Shown here piece by piece: positions 8,420 through 16,962 of a stretch of 64,000 bases of DNA (its first letter is position 1; the number at the start of each line of letters is the position of its first letter). Source of the stretch: Streptomyces sp. NBC_00704 (lineage in GTDB: Bacteria > Actinomycetota > Actinomycetes > Streptomycetales > Streptomycetaceae). The notes under the pieces are model-generated. The model saw only the letters and a program-made list of their open reading frames with translations, did no database searches and was not told where the DNA came from. The stretch is from contig NZ_CP109000.1 in assembly GCF_036226605.1 (NCBI RefSeq), forward strand, positions 6,072,501 to 6,136,500. Direction: 5' to 3'. The position numbers and the translations under genes were made by a program.

Positions 8420-9949
8420 ATGACCAGCAGCAGCGACCGGAGCCTCGCAGTGGACGTCCAAGCCCCCAAGAGCTACGAGATCCGCACCTACGGGTGCCAG
8501 ATGAACGTCCACGACTCCGAGCGATTGTCCGGGCTGCTCGAAGAGGCCGGCTACGTGCGCGCCCCCGAGGGGTCGGACGGCGACGCGGACGTCGTCGTCT
8601 TCAACACCTGCGCCGTGCGCGAGAACGCCGACAACCGGCTCTACGGCAACCTCGGCCGCCTCGCGCCGCGCAAGGCGAGCCGGCCCGGGATGCAGATCGC
8701 GGTCGGCGGCTGCCTCGCGCAGAAGGACCGCGAGACCATCGTGAAGAAGGCCCCCTGGGTGGACGTCGTCTTCGGCACGCACAACATCGGCAAGCTGCCG
8801 GTCCTGCTGGAACGCGCACGCGTGCAGGAGGAGGCCCAGGTCGAGATCGCCGAGTCGCTGGAGGCGTTCCCGTCCACCCTGCCGACGCGACGCGAGAGCG
8901 CCTACGCCGCCTGGGTGTCGATCTCGGTCGGCTGCAACAACACGTGCACCTTCTGCATCGTCCCGGCGCTGCGCGGCAAGGAGAAGGACCGCCGTACCGG
9001 CGACATCCTCGCGGAGATCGAGGCGCTGGTGGCCGAGGGGGTCTCCGAGATCACCCTGCTCGGCCAGAACGTCAACGCCTACGGCTCCGACATCGGCGAC
9101 CGCGAGGCCTTCAGCAAGCTGCTGCGCGCGTGCGGTGCGATCGAGGGCCTGGAGCGCGTCCGCTTCACCTCCCCGCACCCGCGCGACTTCACCGACGACG
9201 TCATCGCCGCCATGGCCGAGACGCCCAACGTGATGCCGCAGCTGCACATGCCGATGCAGTCCGGCTCGGACACGGTCCTGAAGGCGATGCGCCGCTCCTA
9301 CCGTCAGGAGCGCTACCTCGGGATCATCGAGAAGGTGCGCGCCGCCATCCCGCACGCGGCCATCACCACCGACATCATCGTCGGCTTCCCCGGCGAGACC
9401 GAGGAGGACTTCGAGCAGACCCTGCACGCGGTCCGCGAGGCCCGCTTCGCTCAGGCGTTCACCTTCCAGTACTCCAAGCGCCCCGGCACCCCGGCCGCGA
9501 CCATGGAGGACCAGATTCCCAAGGAGGTCGTCCAGGCGCGCTACGAGCGCCTCGTGGCCCTCCAGGAGGAGATCTCCTGGGAGGAGAACAAGAAGCAGGT
9601 CGGCCGCACCCTGGAGCTGATGGTGGCCGAGGGCGAGGGCCGCAAGGACGGCGCCACGCACCGCCTGTCCGGCCGCGCCCCCGACAACCGTCTGGTGCAC
9701 TTCACCAAGCCGGAGCAGCAGGTGCGCCCCGGCGACGTGGTGACGGTCGAGATCACCTACGCCGCCCCGCACCACCTCCTGGCCGAGGGCGCCGTCCTGG
9801 ACGTGCGCCGCACGCGCGCGGGCGACGCCTGGGAGAAGCGCACCGCCGAGAAGTCGGCCAAGCCGGCCGGTGTCCTGCTCGGCCTGCCCAAGATCGGCGC
9901 GCCTGCGCCGCTTCCGGTGGCCACGGGCAGCGGCTGCGGCTGCGACTGA
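8420..9949 (+). CDS. miaB: tRNA-2-methylthio-N6-dimethylallyladenosine synthase MiaB
   Basis: A 509-residue radical-SAM methylthiotransferase that adds the 2-methylthio group to i6A37 of tRNAs. An N-terminal UPF0004 domain carries three cluster-binding cysteines (YGCQMN, NTCAVREN, GGCLAQ). The radical-SAM cysteines are in SVGCNNTCTFCIVP, and a C-terminal TRAM domain spans about residues 385-455. The tail ends with Cys/Gly-rich GSGCGCD. The preceding base context is TACCCT (8408-8413) six bases before ATG, with no clear ribosome site, suggesting a leaderless mRNA. miaA, which makes its i6A substrate, lies 1.8 kb downstream. Confidence 0.96.
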   Translation: MTSSSDRSLAVDVQAPKSYEIRTYGCQMNVHDSERLSGLLEEAGYVRAPEGSDGDADVVVFNTCAVRENADNRLYGNLGRLAPRKASRPGMQIAVGGCLAQKDRETIVKKAPWVDVVFGTHNIGKLPVLLERARVQEEAQVEIAESLEAFPSTLPTRRESAYAAWVSISVGCNNTCTFCIVPALRGKEKDRRTGDILAEIEALVAEGVSEITLLGQNVNAYGSDIGDREAFSKLLRACGAIEGLERVRFTSPHPRDFTDDVIAAMAETPNVMPQLHMPMQSGSDTVLKAMRRSYRQERYLGIIEKVRAAIPHAAITTDIIVGFPGETEEDFEQTLHAVREARFAQAFTFQYSKRPGTPAATMEDQIPKEVVQARYERLVALQEEISWEENKKQVGRTLELMVAEGEGRKDGATHRLSGRAPDNRLVHFTKPEQQVRPGDVVTVEITYAAPHHLLAEGAVLDVRRTRAGDAWEKRTAEKSAKPAGVLLGLPKIGAPAPLPVATGSGCGCD

Positions 9950-10076
9950 CCGCCGCGGGGGCGCCCCGGCGGTGGCCCGAGGGCGACGGCGGCTGACGGC
10001 GGCCGGCTCACGGCATGCCACCGGGGGAGCCCAGTGGGGTGCCCCCGGGTACGTCTGCGGGGATACGCTGCCGATC

Positions 10077-10895
10077 ATGCTTGTCGCCGCCTCAGTCTGC
10101 CCCTGTCCGCCTCTGCTCGTGCCCGAGGTCGCCTCGGGTGCCGCGCCCGAGCTGGACGCGGCGCGCACCGCCTGCTCCGACGCGCTGGCCGTGCTGGCGG
10201 CCGCCCGGCCGGACCGGCTCGTGGTCGTCGGCCCCGCCGAGAAGGCGGGGCGGGGCTCCCACCCGGAGGGGGCGCGGGGCTCGTTCCGCGCGTTCGGAGT
10301 GGACGTCGGCGTACGCCTCGGTCGCGTCGGCGAGCACACCCTCGTGAACACCCCCGTGACGCCGCGGACCGCCCGCGAGCAGGGGGCATCGGGGACGTCG
10401 GGGACGCCGGAGGGAAACGAGACGCCCCACGCGCGGGACGCGTCGTCCCCTGGGGACCTGCCGCCGTCCCTCGCCGTGGGCGCATGGCTGCTGGAACGGG
10501 CCGGATGGGCGGCCGCCCCGGTCGAGGGTCTCGGCGTCGGGGAACCGCTCGCGCCCGAGCGGTGCGTCGAGGTGGGCCGGGAGATCGGCGCGTCGTCCGC
10601 ACGGGTCGCCCTGCTGGTGATGGGCGACGCGAGCGCGTGCCGCACGCTGAAGGCCCCGGGGTACCTCGACGAGCGCGCCGCGCCCTTCGACGCGGAGGTC
10701 GCCCGCGCGCTGGGCACGGTGGACGTGGCGGCGCTCAGGGCGCTGGACCCGGAGCTGGCGTACGAACTGAAGGCCTGCGGCCGGGCGCCCTGGCAGGTGC
10801 TCGCGGGCGCCGCCGAGGGCGCCGGGCTGTCCGGCGCGCTGCTCTACGAGGACGCGCCCTACGGCGTCGGCTACGTGGTCGCGGCCTGGTCGTAG
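10077..10895 (+). CDS. Class III extradiol dioxygenase (LigB)-like protein, degenerate metal site
   Basis: A 272-residue protein with the opening of the LigB/MEMO-like fold (MLVAASVCPCPPLLVPEVASG, residues 1-21) and a conserved C-terminal part (LALLVMGDASACRTLKAPGYLDERA-like, then YVVAAW). In true class III dioxygenases the first motif carries a metal-binding His (PHPP); here it reads PCPP, so dioxygenase activity is doubtful. Residues about 105-135 are a Gly/Ser/Thr/Pro-rich insertion. TACGCT (10064-10069) seven bases before ATG suggests a leaderless transcript. It sits between miaB and miaA, as I recall for other Streptomyces; function unknown. Confidence 0.75.
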   Translation: MLVAASVCPCPPLLVPEVASGAAPELDAARTACSDALAVLAAARPDRLVVVGPAEKAGRGSHPEGARGSFRAFGVDVGVRLGRVGEHTLVNTPVTPRTAREQGASGTSGTPEGNETPHARDASSPGDLPPSLAVGAWLLERAGWAAAPVEGLGVGEPLAPERCVEVGREIGASSARVALLVMGDASACRTLKAPGYLDERAAPFDAEVARALGTVDVAALRALDPELAYELKACGRAPWQVLAGAAEGAGLSGALLYEDAPYGVGYVVAAWS

Positions 10896-10933
10896 CCGAC
10901 GTCAGCCGCGGGGCCCGACGCGGCGCCGGGCGC

Positions 10934-10984
10934 GGATCGGCGGACGGCCGCGAGCGTGTCCGCTGCGCGGCCGTCCGCCGATCC
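10934..10984. terminator. Bidirectional terminator hairpin (19-bp perfect stem)
   Basis: Arms 10934-10952 and 10966-10984 are perfectly complementary around a 13-base loop. It lies between the convergent dioxygenase-like gene (stop at 10895) and the antitoxin-like gene (stop at 10993). It lacks a U-tract, as is common for actinomycete terminators. Confidence 0.85.
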
Positions 10985-10992
10985 ACGCCCGG

Positions 10993-11265
10993 TCAGGAAG
11001 CCGGCGGCGGCGGGGTCGGCGGGACGAACGTGTCGCCGCCGCCCGTCGGGGGGCCGTCCTTGTGCGCGATCCGGTCCATGGCGCCCTTGGCCTTGTGGGT
11101 GCCGCTGTGGATCCTGTCGCTGTACTTGCCCTTGGTCTTCTCGTCGACGACCCTGGCGGCCTTGTCGATGCCGTGATGCACCTTGTCCCCGTGCTGCTGG
11201 GCGAGGTCCGTGACCTTGCCCTTGGCCGGGGCGAGCCTGGCCTTCAAATTGTCCAAGAGACCCAT
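10993..11265 (-). CDS. MT0933-like antitoxin family small protein
   Basis: A 90-residue hydrophilic protein beginning MGLLDNLKARLAPAKGKVTDLA, with an amphipathic Lys/Asp/Ala-rich middle and a Pro/Gly-rich end (GGGDTFVPPTPPPP). It resembles the short MT0933/Rv0909 antitoxin family. No partner toxin gene is adjacent: the next gene on the strand is a small acidic protein and the other neighbour is the dioxygenase-like gene. Solo copies may have another role, such as coating nucleic acid or stress protection; this is inference. A good ribosome site (GGAAGG) precedes the ATG. Confidence 0.72.
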   Translation of the reverse strand: MGLLDNLKARLAPAKGKVTDLAQQHGDKVHHGIDKAARVVDEKTKGKYSDRIHSGTHKAKGAMDRIAHKDGPPTGGGDTFVPPTPPPPAS

Positions 11266-11289
11266 GAGCCACCTTCCCTCGCGGTGCGT

Positions 11290-11592
11290 TTACGTGCGGG
11301 CGCCGTCGTCGGCGGCCTCGCTGTCGGCCGTCTCCTCGGGGGACTGCTGACGGGGGATCCCGACGCCGTCGACGGCTTCGTCGTCGGCGGCCGTGGCAGG
11401 CTCCGGGCCGTCCGCGGTCACGCCGGGCGCGGTTCCGGCGGGCTCCGCCGAGTCCTCCGTGACCGTCTCCGCCTCGGCCCGGTCCTGCGTTTCACCGGCC
11501 GGCGCCTCGCCGTCGGCGGTGGTCGCCGCCTCCTCCGTCGCCGGCTCCTCCACGGACTTCGACCTCCGGAAAAGTCGCGCCAAAACGCCCAT
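11290..11592 (-). CDS. Small acidic protein with basic N-terminus, conserved-looking
   Basis: About 100 residues: a basic start (MGVLARLFRRSKSVEE) followed by an Ala/Glu/Asp/Thr-rich disordered tail. I do not recognise a domain; similar Streptomyces proteins are sometimes labelled gliding motility protein without functional evidence. Only 24 bases separate it from the antitoxin-like gene downstream, so the two are probably cotranscribed. The ATG at 11592 is favoured because the basic N-terminus begins there; an upstream extension would read into low-complexity sequence. Confidence 0.6.
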   Translation of the reverse strand: MGVLARLFRRSKSVEEPATEEAATTADGEAPAGETQDRAEAETVTEDSAEPAGTAPGVTADGPEPATAADDEAVDGVGIPRQQSPEETADSEAADDGART

Positions 11593-11774
11593 GTCCACTC
11601 CATACGGTACTCGTGCGGGCGAAATCCCGCGTCGGCCGGTGCGTCCGTTCGCGCCACCGGGGGGCGTCGCCCTTGCGCAGGGCGACGGGCATCCCGCAAC
11701 GGGGAACGACCCCGGAACCGGCGCCGTCACGTAACTCGTTCGGGGGCGGCCGCGAGGTTTGCGAGACTGGTGCC

Positions 11775-12713
11775 GTGAGCAGCGCACCCCCCGCCCCCCG
11801 CGTCATCGCCGTCGTCGGCCCCACTGCGGCCGGAAAGTCCGATCTGGGCGTTTTCCTGGCCCGGCGACTCGGCGGCGAGGTCGTCAACGCCGACTCCATG
11901 CAGCTCTACCGAGGGATGGACATCGGCACCGCCAAACTGACGCCCGAGGAGCGCGCCGGGGTCCCGCACCACCTGCTGGACGTCTGGGACGTCACCGTCA
12001 CCGCCTCCGTCGCCGAGTACCAGCGGCTGGCGCGCGAGCGGATCGACGCACTGCTCGCCGAGGGCCGCTGGCCGGTCCTGGTCGGCGGCTCCGGTCTGTA
12101 CGTCCGCGGCGCGGTCGACAACCTGGAGTTCCCCGGCACCGACCCCGGGGTGCGCGCCAGGCTGGAGGAGGAGCTGACCCTGCGCGGCTCGGGCGCGCTG
12201 CACGCCCGGCTGGCCGCCGCCGATCCCGAGGCCGCGCAGGCCATCCTGCCCGGCAACGGCCGCCGCATCGTCCGCGCCCTCGAGGTCATCGAGATCACCG
12301 GCAAGCCCTTCACGGCGAATCTGCCCAGCCATGACTCCGTCTACGACACCGTCCAGATCGGGGTCGACGTGGCGCGCCCCGAACTCGACGAGCGCATCGC
12401 CCGCCGCGTCGACCGGATGTGGGACGCGGGGCTCGTGGACGAGGTCCGCGCGCTGGAGGCGCGGGGCCTGCGCGAGGGGCGCACGGCCTCCCGCGCGCTC
12501 GGCTACCAGCAGATCCTCGCCGCCCTGGCCGGAGAGTGCACCGAGGACGAGGCGCGGGCCGAGACCGTGCGTGCCACCAAGCGCTTCGCGCGCCGTCAGG
12601 ATTCGTGGTTCAGGCGCGATCCGCGGGTGCACTGGTTGAGTGGGGCTGCGGCTGATCTCACAGAACTTCCTGAACTCGCGCTGGCGTTGGTGGAGCGACC
12701 GGTCACAGCCTGA
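11775..12713 (+). CDS. miaA: tRNA dimethylallyltransferase MiaA
   Basis: A 312-residue enzyme that transfers the dimethylallyl group from DMAPP to A37 of UNN-reading tRNAs, giving i6A for MiaB. The N-terminal P-loop is GPTAAGKS. Further family motifs are NADSMQLYRGMDIGTAK, PHHLLDVWDV, GGSGLYVRG and, near the C-terminus, SRALGYQQ and TKRFARRQDSWFRRD. GTG at 11775 is the natural start; upstream in-frame sequence is not family-like. Downstream, a membrane protein and dapF lie on the same strand. Confidence 0.96.
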   Translation: MSSAPPAPRVIAVVGPTAAGKSDLGVFLARRLGGEVVNADSMQLYRGMDIGTAKLTPEERAGVPHHLLDVWDVTVTASVAEYQRLARERIDALLAEGRWPVLVGGSGLYVRGAVDNLEFPGTDPGVRARLEEELTLRGSGALHARLAAADPEAAQAILPGNGRRIVRALEVIEITGKPFTANLPSHDSVYDTVQIGVDVARPELDERIARRVDRMWDAGLVDEVRALEARGLREGRTASRALGYQQILAALAGECTEDEARAETVRATKRFARRQDSWFRRDPRVHWLSGAAADLTELPELALALVERPVTA

Positions 12714-12821
12714 TCACGTCATGGCATCGGGACGCCCAGGCCGTCATCCGGGCCTGCGGCGGCGTGCCATCATCGAGCTTCGATCGACCAAGTGGAGTCC
12801 GAGTTGGGAGGGCGCGTGGCG

Positions 12822-13331
12822 ATGGAGGCCGGCCCTCGCGACACCGCGCAAGGCATCGAGCACCGCACCGCCGGAAGCGGTGAACCGGAGCCCGAGGAAG
12901 GCCGTCTGAGCCCGGACGGGCCGGACGAGGACGACACCGAGGGCGGTGTGACCGACGACGGTCCCGAGCCCGAGGAGATGTTCGCGAGCGGCCCCGAGGT
13001 CGAGGTCGAACTGCGCCCGCAGCGCCGGCTGCGGATCTGGCAGCTCGCGCCCATCGTGGCCCTGGCCGCGATCGGCTCCCTGATGTTCGCCTTCCCGCTC
13101 GCCTTCGACTTCGGCGACAGCGGGGCCATGATCGCCATGCTCGGGCTGCTGATCTGCTCCTGCGCGGCCGGCTGGGGAATGATGGCCGCCCGCCGCGTCG
13201 GTTACACGTGGCCCGGCCTGCCCGCGCGCGGCTCGGGCCGCCGGCCCGACTGGCGGTTCGCCCTCGCCTACGTCGTGATGGTCGCGGCGGTCGTTGCCCT
13301 GGCCGTCTGGCGGGTCGCCCGGCTCCGCTGA
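12822..13331 (+). CDS. Small membrane protein of unknown function with acidic N-terminus
   Basis: A 169-residue protein. Residues 1-75 are acidic and disordered (rich in Glu, Asp, Gly, Pro). Three predicted helices follow: IWQLAPIVALAAIGSLMFAF, AMIAMLGLLICSCAAGWGMM and FALAYVVMVAAVVALAVW. The ATG at 12822 has TTGGGAGGG upstream at good spacing; GTGs at 12792 and 12816 are alternatives. It lies between miaA and dapF on the same strand. No catalytic motif was seen. Confidence 0.75.
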   Translation: MEAGPRDTAQGIEHRTAGSGEPEPEEGRLSPDGPDEDDTEGGVTDDGPEPEEMFASGPEVEVELRPQRRLRIWQLAPIVALAAIGSLMFAFPLAFDFGDSGAMIAMLGLLICSCAAGWGMMAARRVGYTWPGLPARGSGRRPDWRFALAYVVMVAAVVALAVWRVARLR

Positions 13332-13449
13332 GCCGCCCACGCGCGCGTGAGAGGCCGCGCTTCAGGGTCCGCGGCCGGGACCGGCGGGACCGCGGGGCGC
13401 GGAACGCCGCCCCCGGACCGGTGTCGTGGCCACCCCGTACGATCGGGGG

Positions 13450-14319
13450 ATGAGCACGCGGATCGCCTTCCTCAAGGGGCACGGCACCGAGAACGACTTC
13501 GTGATCGTTCCGGACCCCGACAATGCCGTCGACCTCCCCCCGGCCGCCGTCGCGGCCCTGTGCGACCGGCGCGCGGGCATCGGCGGCGACGGTCTGCTGC
13601 ACGTCGTGCGGTCGGCCGCGCACCCCGAGGCGAAGGACATGGCGGCCCGGGCGGAGTGGTTCATGGACTACCGCAACGGCGACGGTTCGGTCGCCGAGAT
13701 GTGCGGCAACGGGGTCCGCGTCTTCGCCCGCTACCTCCAGCACGCCGGGCTCGTCGCCGAGGGCGATCTGACGGTCGCCACGCGTGGGGGCGTCAAGCGC
13801 GTGCACCTCGCCAAGGACGGGGACGTCACCGTCGGCATGGGCAGGGCCCTCCTCCCCGCCGGAGACGTCACGGTGAGCGTGGGCGGGCGCAGCTGGCCCG
13901 CACGCAACGTCAACATGGGCAACCCGCACGCCGTCGCCTTCGTCGACGACCTCGCGCACGCCGGCGACCTGAACGCGCCGCCGCCCGTCGCTCCGGCCTC
14001 CGCATACCCGGACGGGGTCAACGTGGAGTTCGTCGTCGACCGCGGCCCGCGGCACGTCGCCCTGCGCGTGCACGAGCGCGGGTCCGGCGAGACCCGCTCG
14101 TGCGGCACGGGCGCGTGCGCCGTCGCCGTGGCGGCCGCGCGCAGGGACGGCGCCGACCCGACGGCCACCGGGACGCCGGCCACGTACACCGTCGACGTGC
14201 CCGGCGGACGCCTGGTGATCACCGAGCTGCCGGACGGTGAGATCGAGATGACCGGCCCCGCAGTGATCGTCGCCACAGGGGAGATCGAGTCCGAGTGGCT
14301 GGAAACAGTCAGTCGCTGA
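13450..14319 (+). CDS. dapF: Diaminopimelate epimerase DapF
   Basis: A 289-residue cytoplasmic PLP-independent racemase converting LL-DAP to meso-DAP, the precursor of lysine. Streptomyces walls contain LL-DAP, so here it mainly supplies lysine. The two catalytic cysteines are in EMCGNGVRVFAR (residues about 85-96) and RSCGTGACA (about 217-225). Substrate-binding segments GHGTENDF and NMGNPHAV are intact. TACGAT (13438-13443) six bases before ATG, together with a GGGGG run, allows either leaderless or leadered translation. Confidence 0.96.
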   Translation: MSTRIAFLKGHGTENDFVIVPDPDNAVDLPPAAVAALCDRRAGIGGDGLLHVVRSAAHPEAKDMAARAEWFMDYRNGDGSVAEMCGNGVRVFARYLQHAGLVAEGDLTVATRGGVKRVHLAKDGDVTVGMGRALLPAGDVTVSVGGRSWPARNVNMGNPHAVAFVDDLAHAGDLNAPPPVAPASAYPDGVNVEFVVDRGPRHVALRVHERGSGETRSCGTGACAVAVAAARRDGADPTATGTPATYTVDVPGGRLVITELPDGEIEMTGPAVIVATGEIESEWLETVSR

Positions 14320-14618
14320 GCTGGGCGCGGCTTGGCATCGGAGGCCGGGGCGGCCCGGCGGCGCACATGATCAACGCCGCGGGGCGGGCCGCGGGTTCGA
14401 AAACGCGACCGGCGCCAGGACGGGTGGCTCGAAAAAGTAAACCTGCCGTCCATCGCTCGAATGGGTGATCCGTTTCACGCTCGGCGAGAGGCGGTCGGTC
14501 CTGCGTGGTGGGCTCGGTAGCATCAAGCACCGGCCGGACGGGGGACCGTTCACCAGTCCCCTGAGCCGTGTCCGCCCTGGGACACCCCGTCCGCCGGTCC
14601 ACGCAGCCGGAGGTGCCC
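14320..14618. other. Intergenic region between dapF and rshA
   Basis: A 299-base spacer. The part 14400-14480 is less G+C-rich (GTTCGAAAACGCG, then GAAAAAGTAAACC) and probably carries the rshA promoter, but no -35/-10 pair is clear enough to assign. No gene was seen. Confidence 0.4.
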
Positions 14619-16805
14619 ATGAGTGCGGAGGCCACGAACCCTGCGACCCCAGGCCCGGTGGCGCCGGCCACACCCCGCAGGCGCAGCCGTCCCCGGATCG
14701 ATCTGCGCCGCCTGGTCGGGGCCGCGCTGCTCGGCCCCGCCTCCCGCGGCCGCCTCCCGGACGCCATCGGTCACGTCGTCGAGGTCCACCGCGCCCACCA
14801 CCCCGACGCCGACCTCGAGACCCTGCGCCGCGCCTACGTCCTCGCCGAGTCCTCGCACCGCGGCCAGACGCGCAAGAGCGGCGAGCCCTACATCACGCAC
14901 CCGCTCGCCGTGACCCTGATCCTCGCCGAACTCGGCGCGGAGACCACGACCCTGACCGCCTCGCTGCTCCACGACACCGTCGAGGACACCGATGTGACGC
15001 TCGATCAGGTGGGAGAGCAGTTCGGCGCCGAGGTGCGCTATCTCGTCGACGGCGTCACCAAGCTGGAGAAGGTCGACTACGGCGCGGCCGCCGAGCCCGA
15101 GACCTTCCGCAAGATGCTCGTCGCCACCGGCAACGACGTACGCGTGATGTCGATCAAGCTCGCCGACCGTCTGCACAACATGCGCACCCTGGGCGTGATG
15201 CGCCCCGAGAAACAGGCGCGCATCGCCAAGGTCACCCGGGACGTCCTGATCCCGCTCGCCGAACGCCTCGGCGTCCAGGCCCTCAAGACCGAACTGGAAG
15301 ACCTCGTCTTCGCGATCCTGCATCCCGAGGAGTACGAGCGCACCCGCGAGCTGGTCGTCGAGAACGCCTCCCGCGCGGACGACCCGCTGGCGGAGTTCGC
15401 CGACGCCATGCGCGCGATCCTGCGCGACGCCGGCATCCAGGCCGAAGTCCTCATCCGCCCACGGCACTTCGTGTCCGTGCACCGCTTCTCCCGCAAGCGC
15501 GGCCGGATGCGCGGCTCGGACTTCGGCCGCCTGCTGGTGCTGGTGAACGAGGACGCCGACTGCTACGCCGTCCTGGGCGAACTGCACACCTGCATGACGC
15601 CGGTGGTCTCGGAGTTCAAGGACTTCATCGCCGTCCCCAAGTTCAACCTGTACCAGTCGCTGCACACCGCGGTCGCCCGCGAGGACGGCCAGGTCGCCGA
15701 AGTCCTCATCCGCACGCACCAGATGCACAAGGTCGCGGAAGCCGGCGTCGTGGCGCTCGGCAACCCCTACCCCGCGCCCCCCGAGGACCAGACCGGGGAG
15801 CGCTCCGCCGCCGACGAGGAGCGCGTCGACCCCACCCGGCCCGGCTGGCTCTCCCGCCTCCTGGACTGGCAGGAGGCCGCGCCCGACCCCGACACCTTCT
15901 GGTCCGTCCTGCGCGAGGACCTCGCGCAGGACCGCGAGATCACCGTCTTCCGGCCGGACGGCGGCACGCTCGGCCTGCCCGACGGCGCGACCTGCGTCGA
16001 CGCCGCGTACGCGCAGTACGGCGAGGACGCCCACGCCTGCATCGGCGCCCGCGTGAACGGCCGCCTGGCGACTCTCAGCACCGTTCTGCGCGACGGCGAC
16101 ACCGTCCAGCTCCTCATGGGCCAGGACCCCGCCTCCGAGCCGTCCAGGGAGTGGCTGGACCACGCCCACACCCCGGCCGCCCGGATCGCCATCCAGCGGT
16201 GGCTGGCGACCCACCCCGCCCCGGCCGAGCCGCAGGACTCCGCACCCGCCCAGGACCCGGGCGCCGCCAAGGCCGCGGAGGAGACCGCCCGGTCCACGGC
16301 CGACCCCTCCGCGGCCGACACGCCCGCCCCGCCCCCCGGAGCCGCCGTCACCGTCGTCGGCCGGCCCGACGCCACCGTCCGGCTCGCCGGATGCTGCACG
16401 CCCGTACCGCTCGACGACATCACCGGCTTCCTCGTACGCGGGGGAGTGGTCACCGTGCACCGCGCGGAGTGCGCCGCCGTGGCGCGCATGGCGAGCGCGG
16501 GCCGCGAAGAGGCCGACGTGAGCTGGGGCGACACCACCGGTTGCCGGGTCAGCCTCGTCGCGGAATCGTTCGGCCGGCCCCATCTGCTGGCCGACCTCAC
16601 CGAGGCGATGGCCCTCGAAGGCGCCGAGATCGTCTCCGCGACCGTAGAGCCCCCGAGCCAGCAGCGGGTGCGGCACACGTACACCGTCCAGCTGCCCGAC
16701 GCCGCCCACCTGCCCGCCCTCCTGCGCGCCATGCGCAACGTGCCCGGCGTCTACGACGTGGACCGCGCGCAGCACCACGCACAGGCCTCGGCGGAAACCG
16801 CGTAA
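14619..16805 (+). CDS. rshA: RelA/SpoT-family (p)ppGpp synthetase/hydrolase RshA
   Basis: A 728-residue Rsh protein. An HD hydrolase domain (residues about 60-210) has intact SSHRGQTRKSGEPYITHP, LLHDTVEDT and KLADRLHNMRTL. The synthetase domain (about 270-390) includes RPRHFVSVHRF and SEFKDFIAVPKFNLYQSLHT. A TGS domain lies at about 440-505, a CC-containing zinc-finger-like segment (GCCTPVPLDDITGF) at about 590, and a C-terminal ACT-like region. The switch motif reads E-F-K-D, between the RXKD of bifunctional Rel and the EXDD of RelA. From memory S. coelicolor rshA sits in this position and makes ppGpp independently of relA. ATG at 14619 has CCGGAGG upstream. Confidence 0.9.
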   Translation: MSAEATNPATPGPVAPATPRRRSRPRIDLRRLVGAALLGPASRGRLPDAIGHVVEVHRAHHPDADLETLRRAYVLAESSHRGQTRKSGEPYITHPLAVTLILAELGAETTTLTASLLHDTVEDTDVTLDQVGEQFGAEVRYLVDGVTKLEKVDYGAAAEPETFRKMLVATGNDVRVMSIKLADRLHNMRTLGVMRPEKQARIAKVTRDVLIPLAERLGVQALKTELEDLVFAILHPEEYERTRELVVENASRADDPLAEFADAMRAILRDAGIQAEVLIRPRHFVSVHRFSRKRGRMRGSDFGRLLVLVNEDADCYAVLGELHTCMTPVVSEFKDFIAVPKFNLYQSLHTAVAREDGQVAEVLIRTHQMHKVAEAGVVALGNPYPAPPEDQTGERSAADEERVDPTRPGWLSRLLDWQEAAPDPDTFWSVLREDLAQDREITVFRPDGGTLGLPDGATCVDAAYAQYGEDAHACIGARVNGRLATLSTVLRDGDTVQLLMGQDPASEPSREWLDHAHTPAARIAIQRWLATHPAPAEPQDSAPAQDPGAAKAAEETARSTADPSAADTPAPPPGAAVTVVGRPDATVRLAGCCTPVPLDDITGFLVRGGVVTVHRAECAAVARMASAGREEADVSWGDTTGCRVSLVAESFGRPHLLADLTEAMALEGAEIVSATVEPPSQQRVRHTYTVQLPDAAHLPALLRAMRNVPGVYDVDRAQHHAQASAETA

Positions 16806-16962
16806 CCGGCGAAGAACCCACCCCGCGCGTGGGGGCGCGTGCAGCGTCACCGTTCGTCAGGACCGCGTCGCGCGCCCGCTCACGCGCGCGGGAGCCATCC
16901 GTTCGGGTGGGCCGGGCGCGCGTCGCCCACGCCACCCGCGCCCGCGCTGGTAGCGGTGGTCC

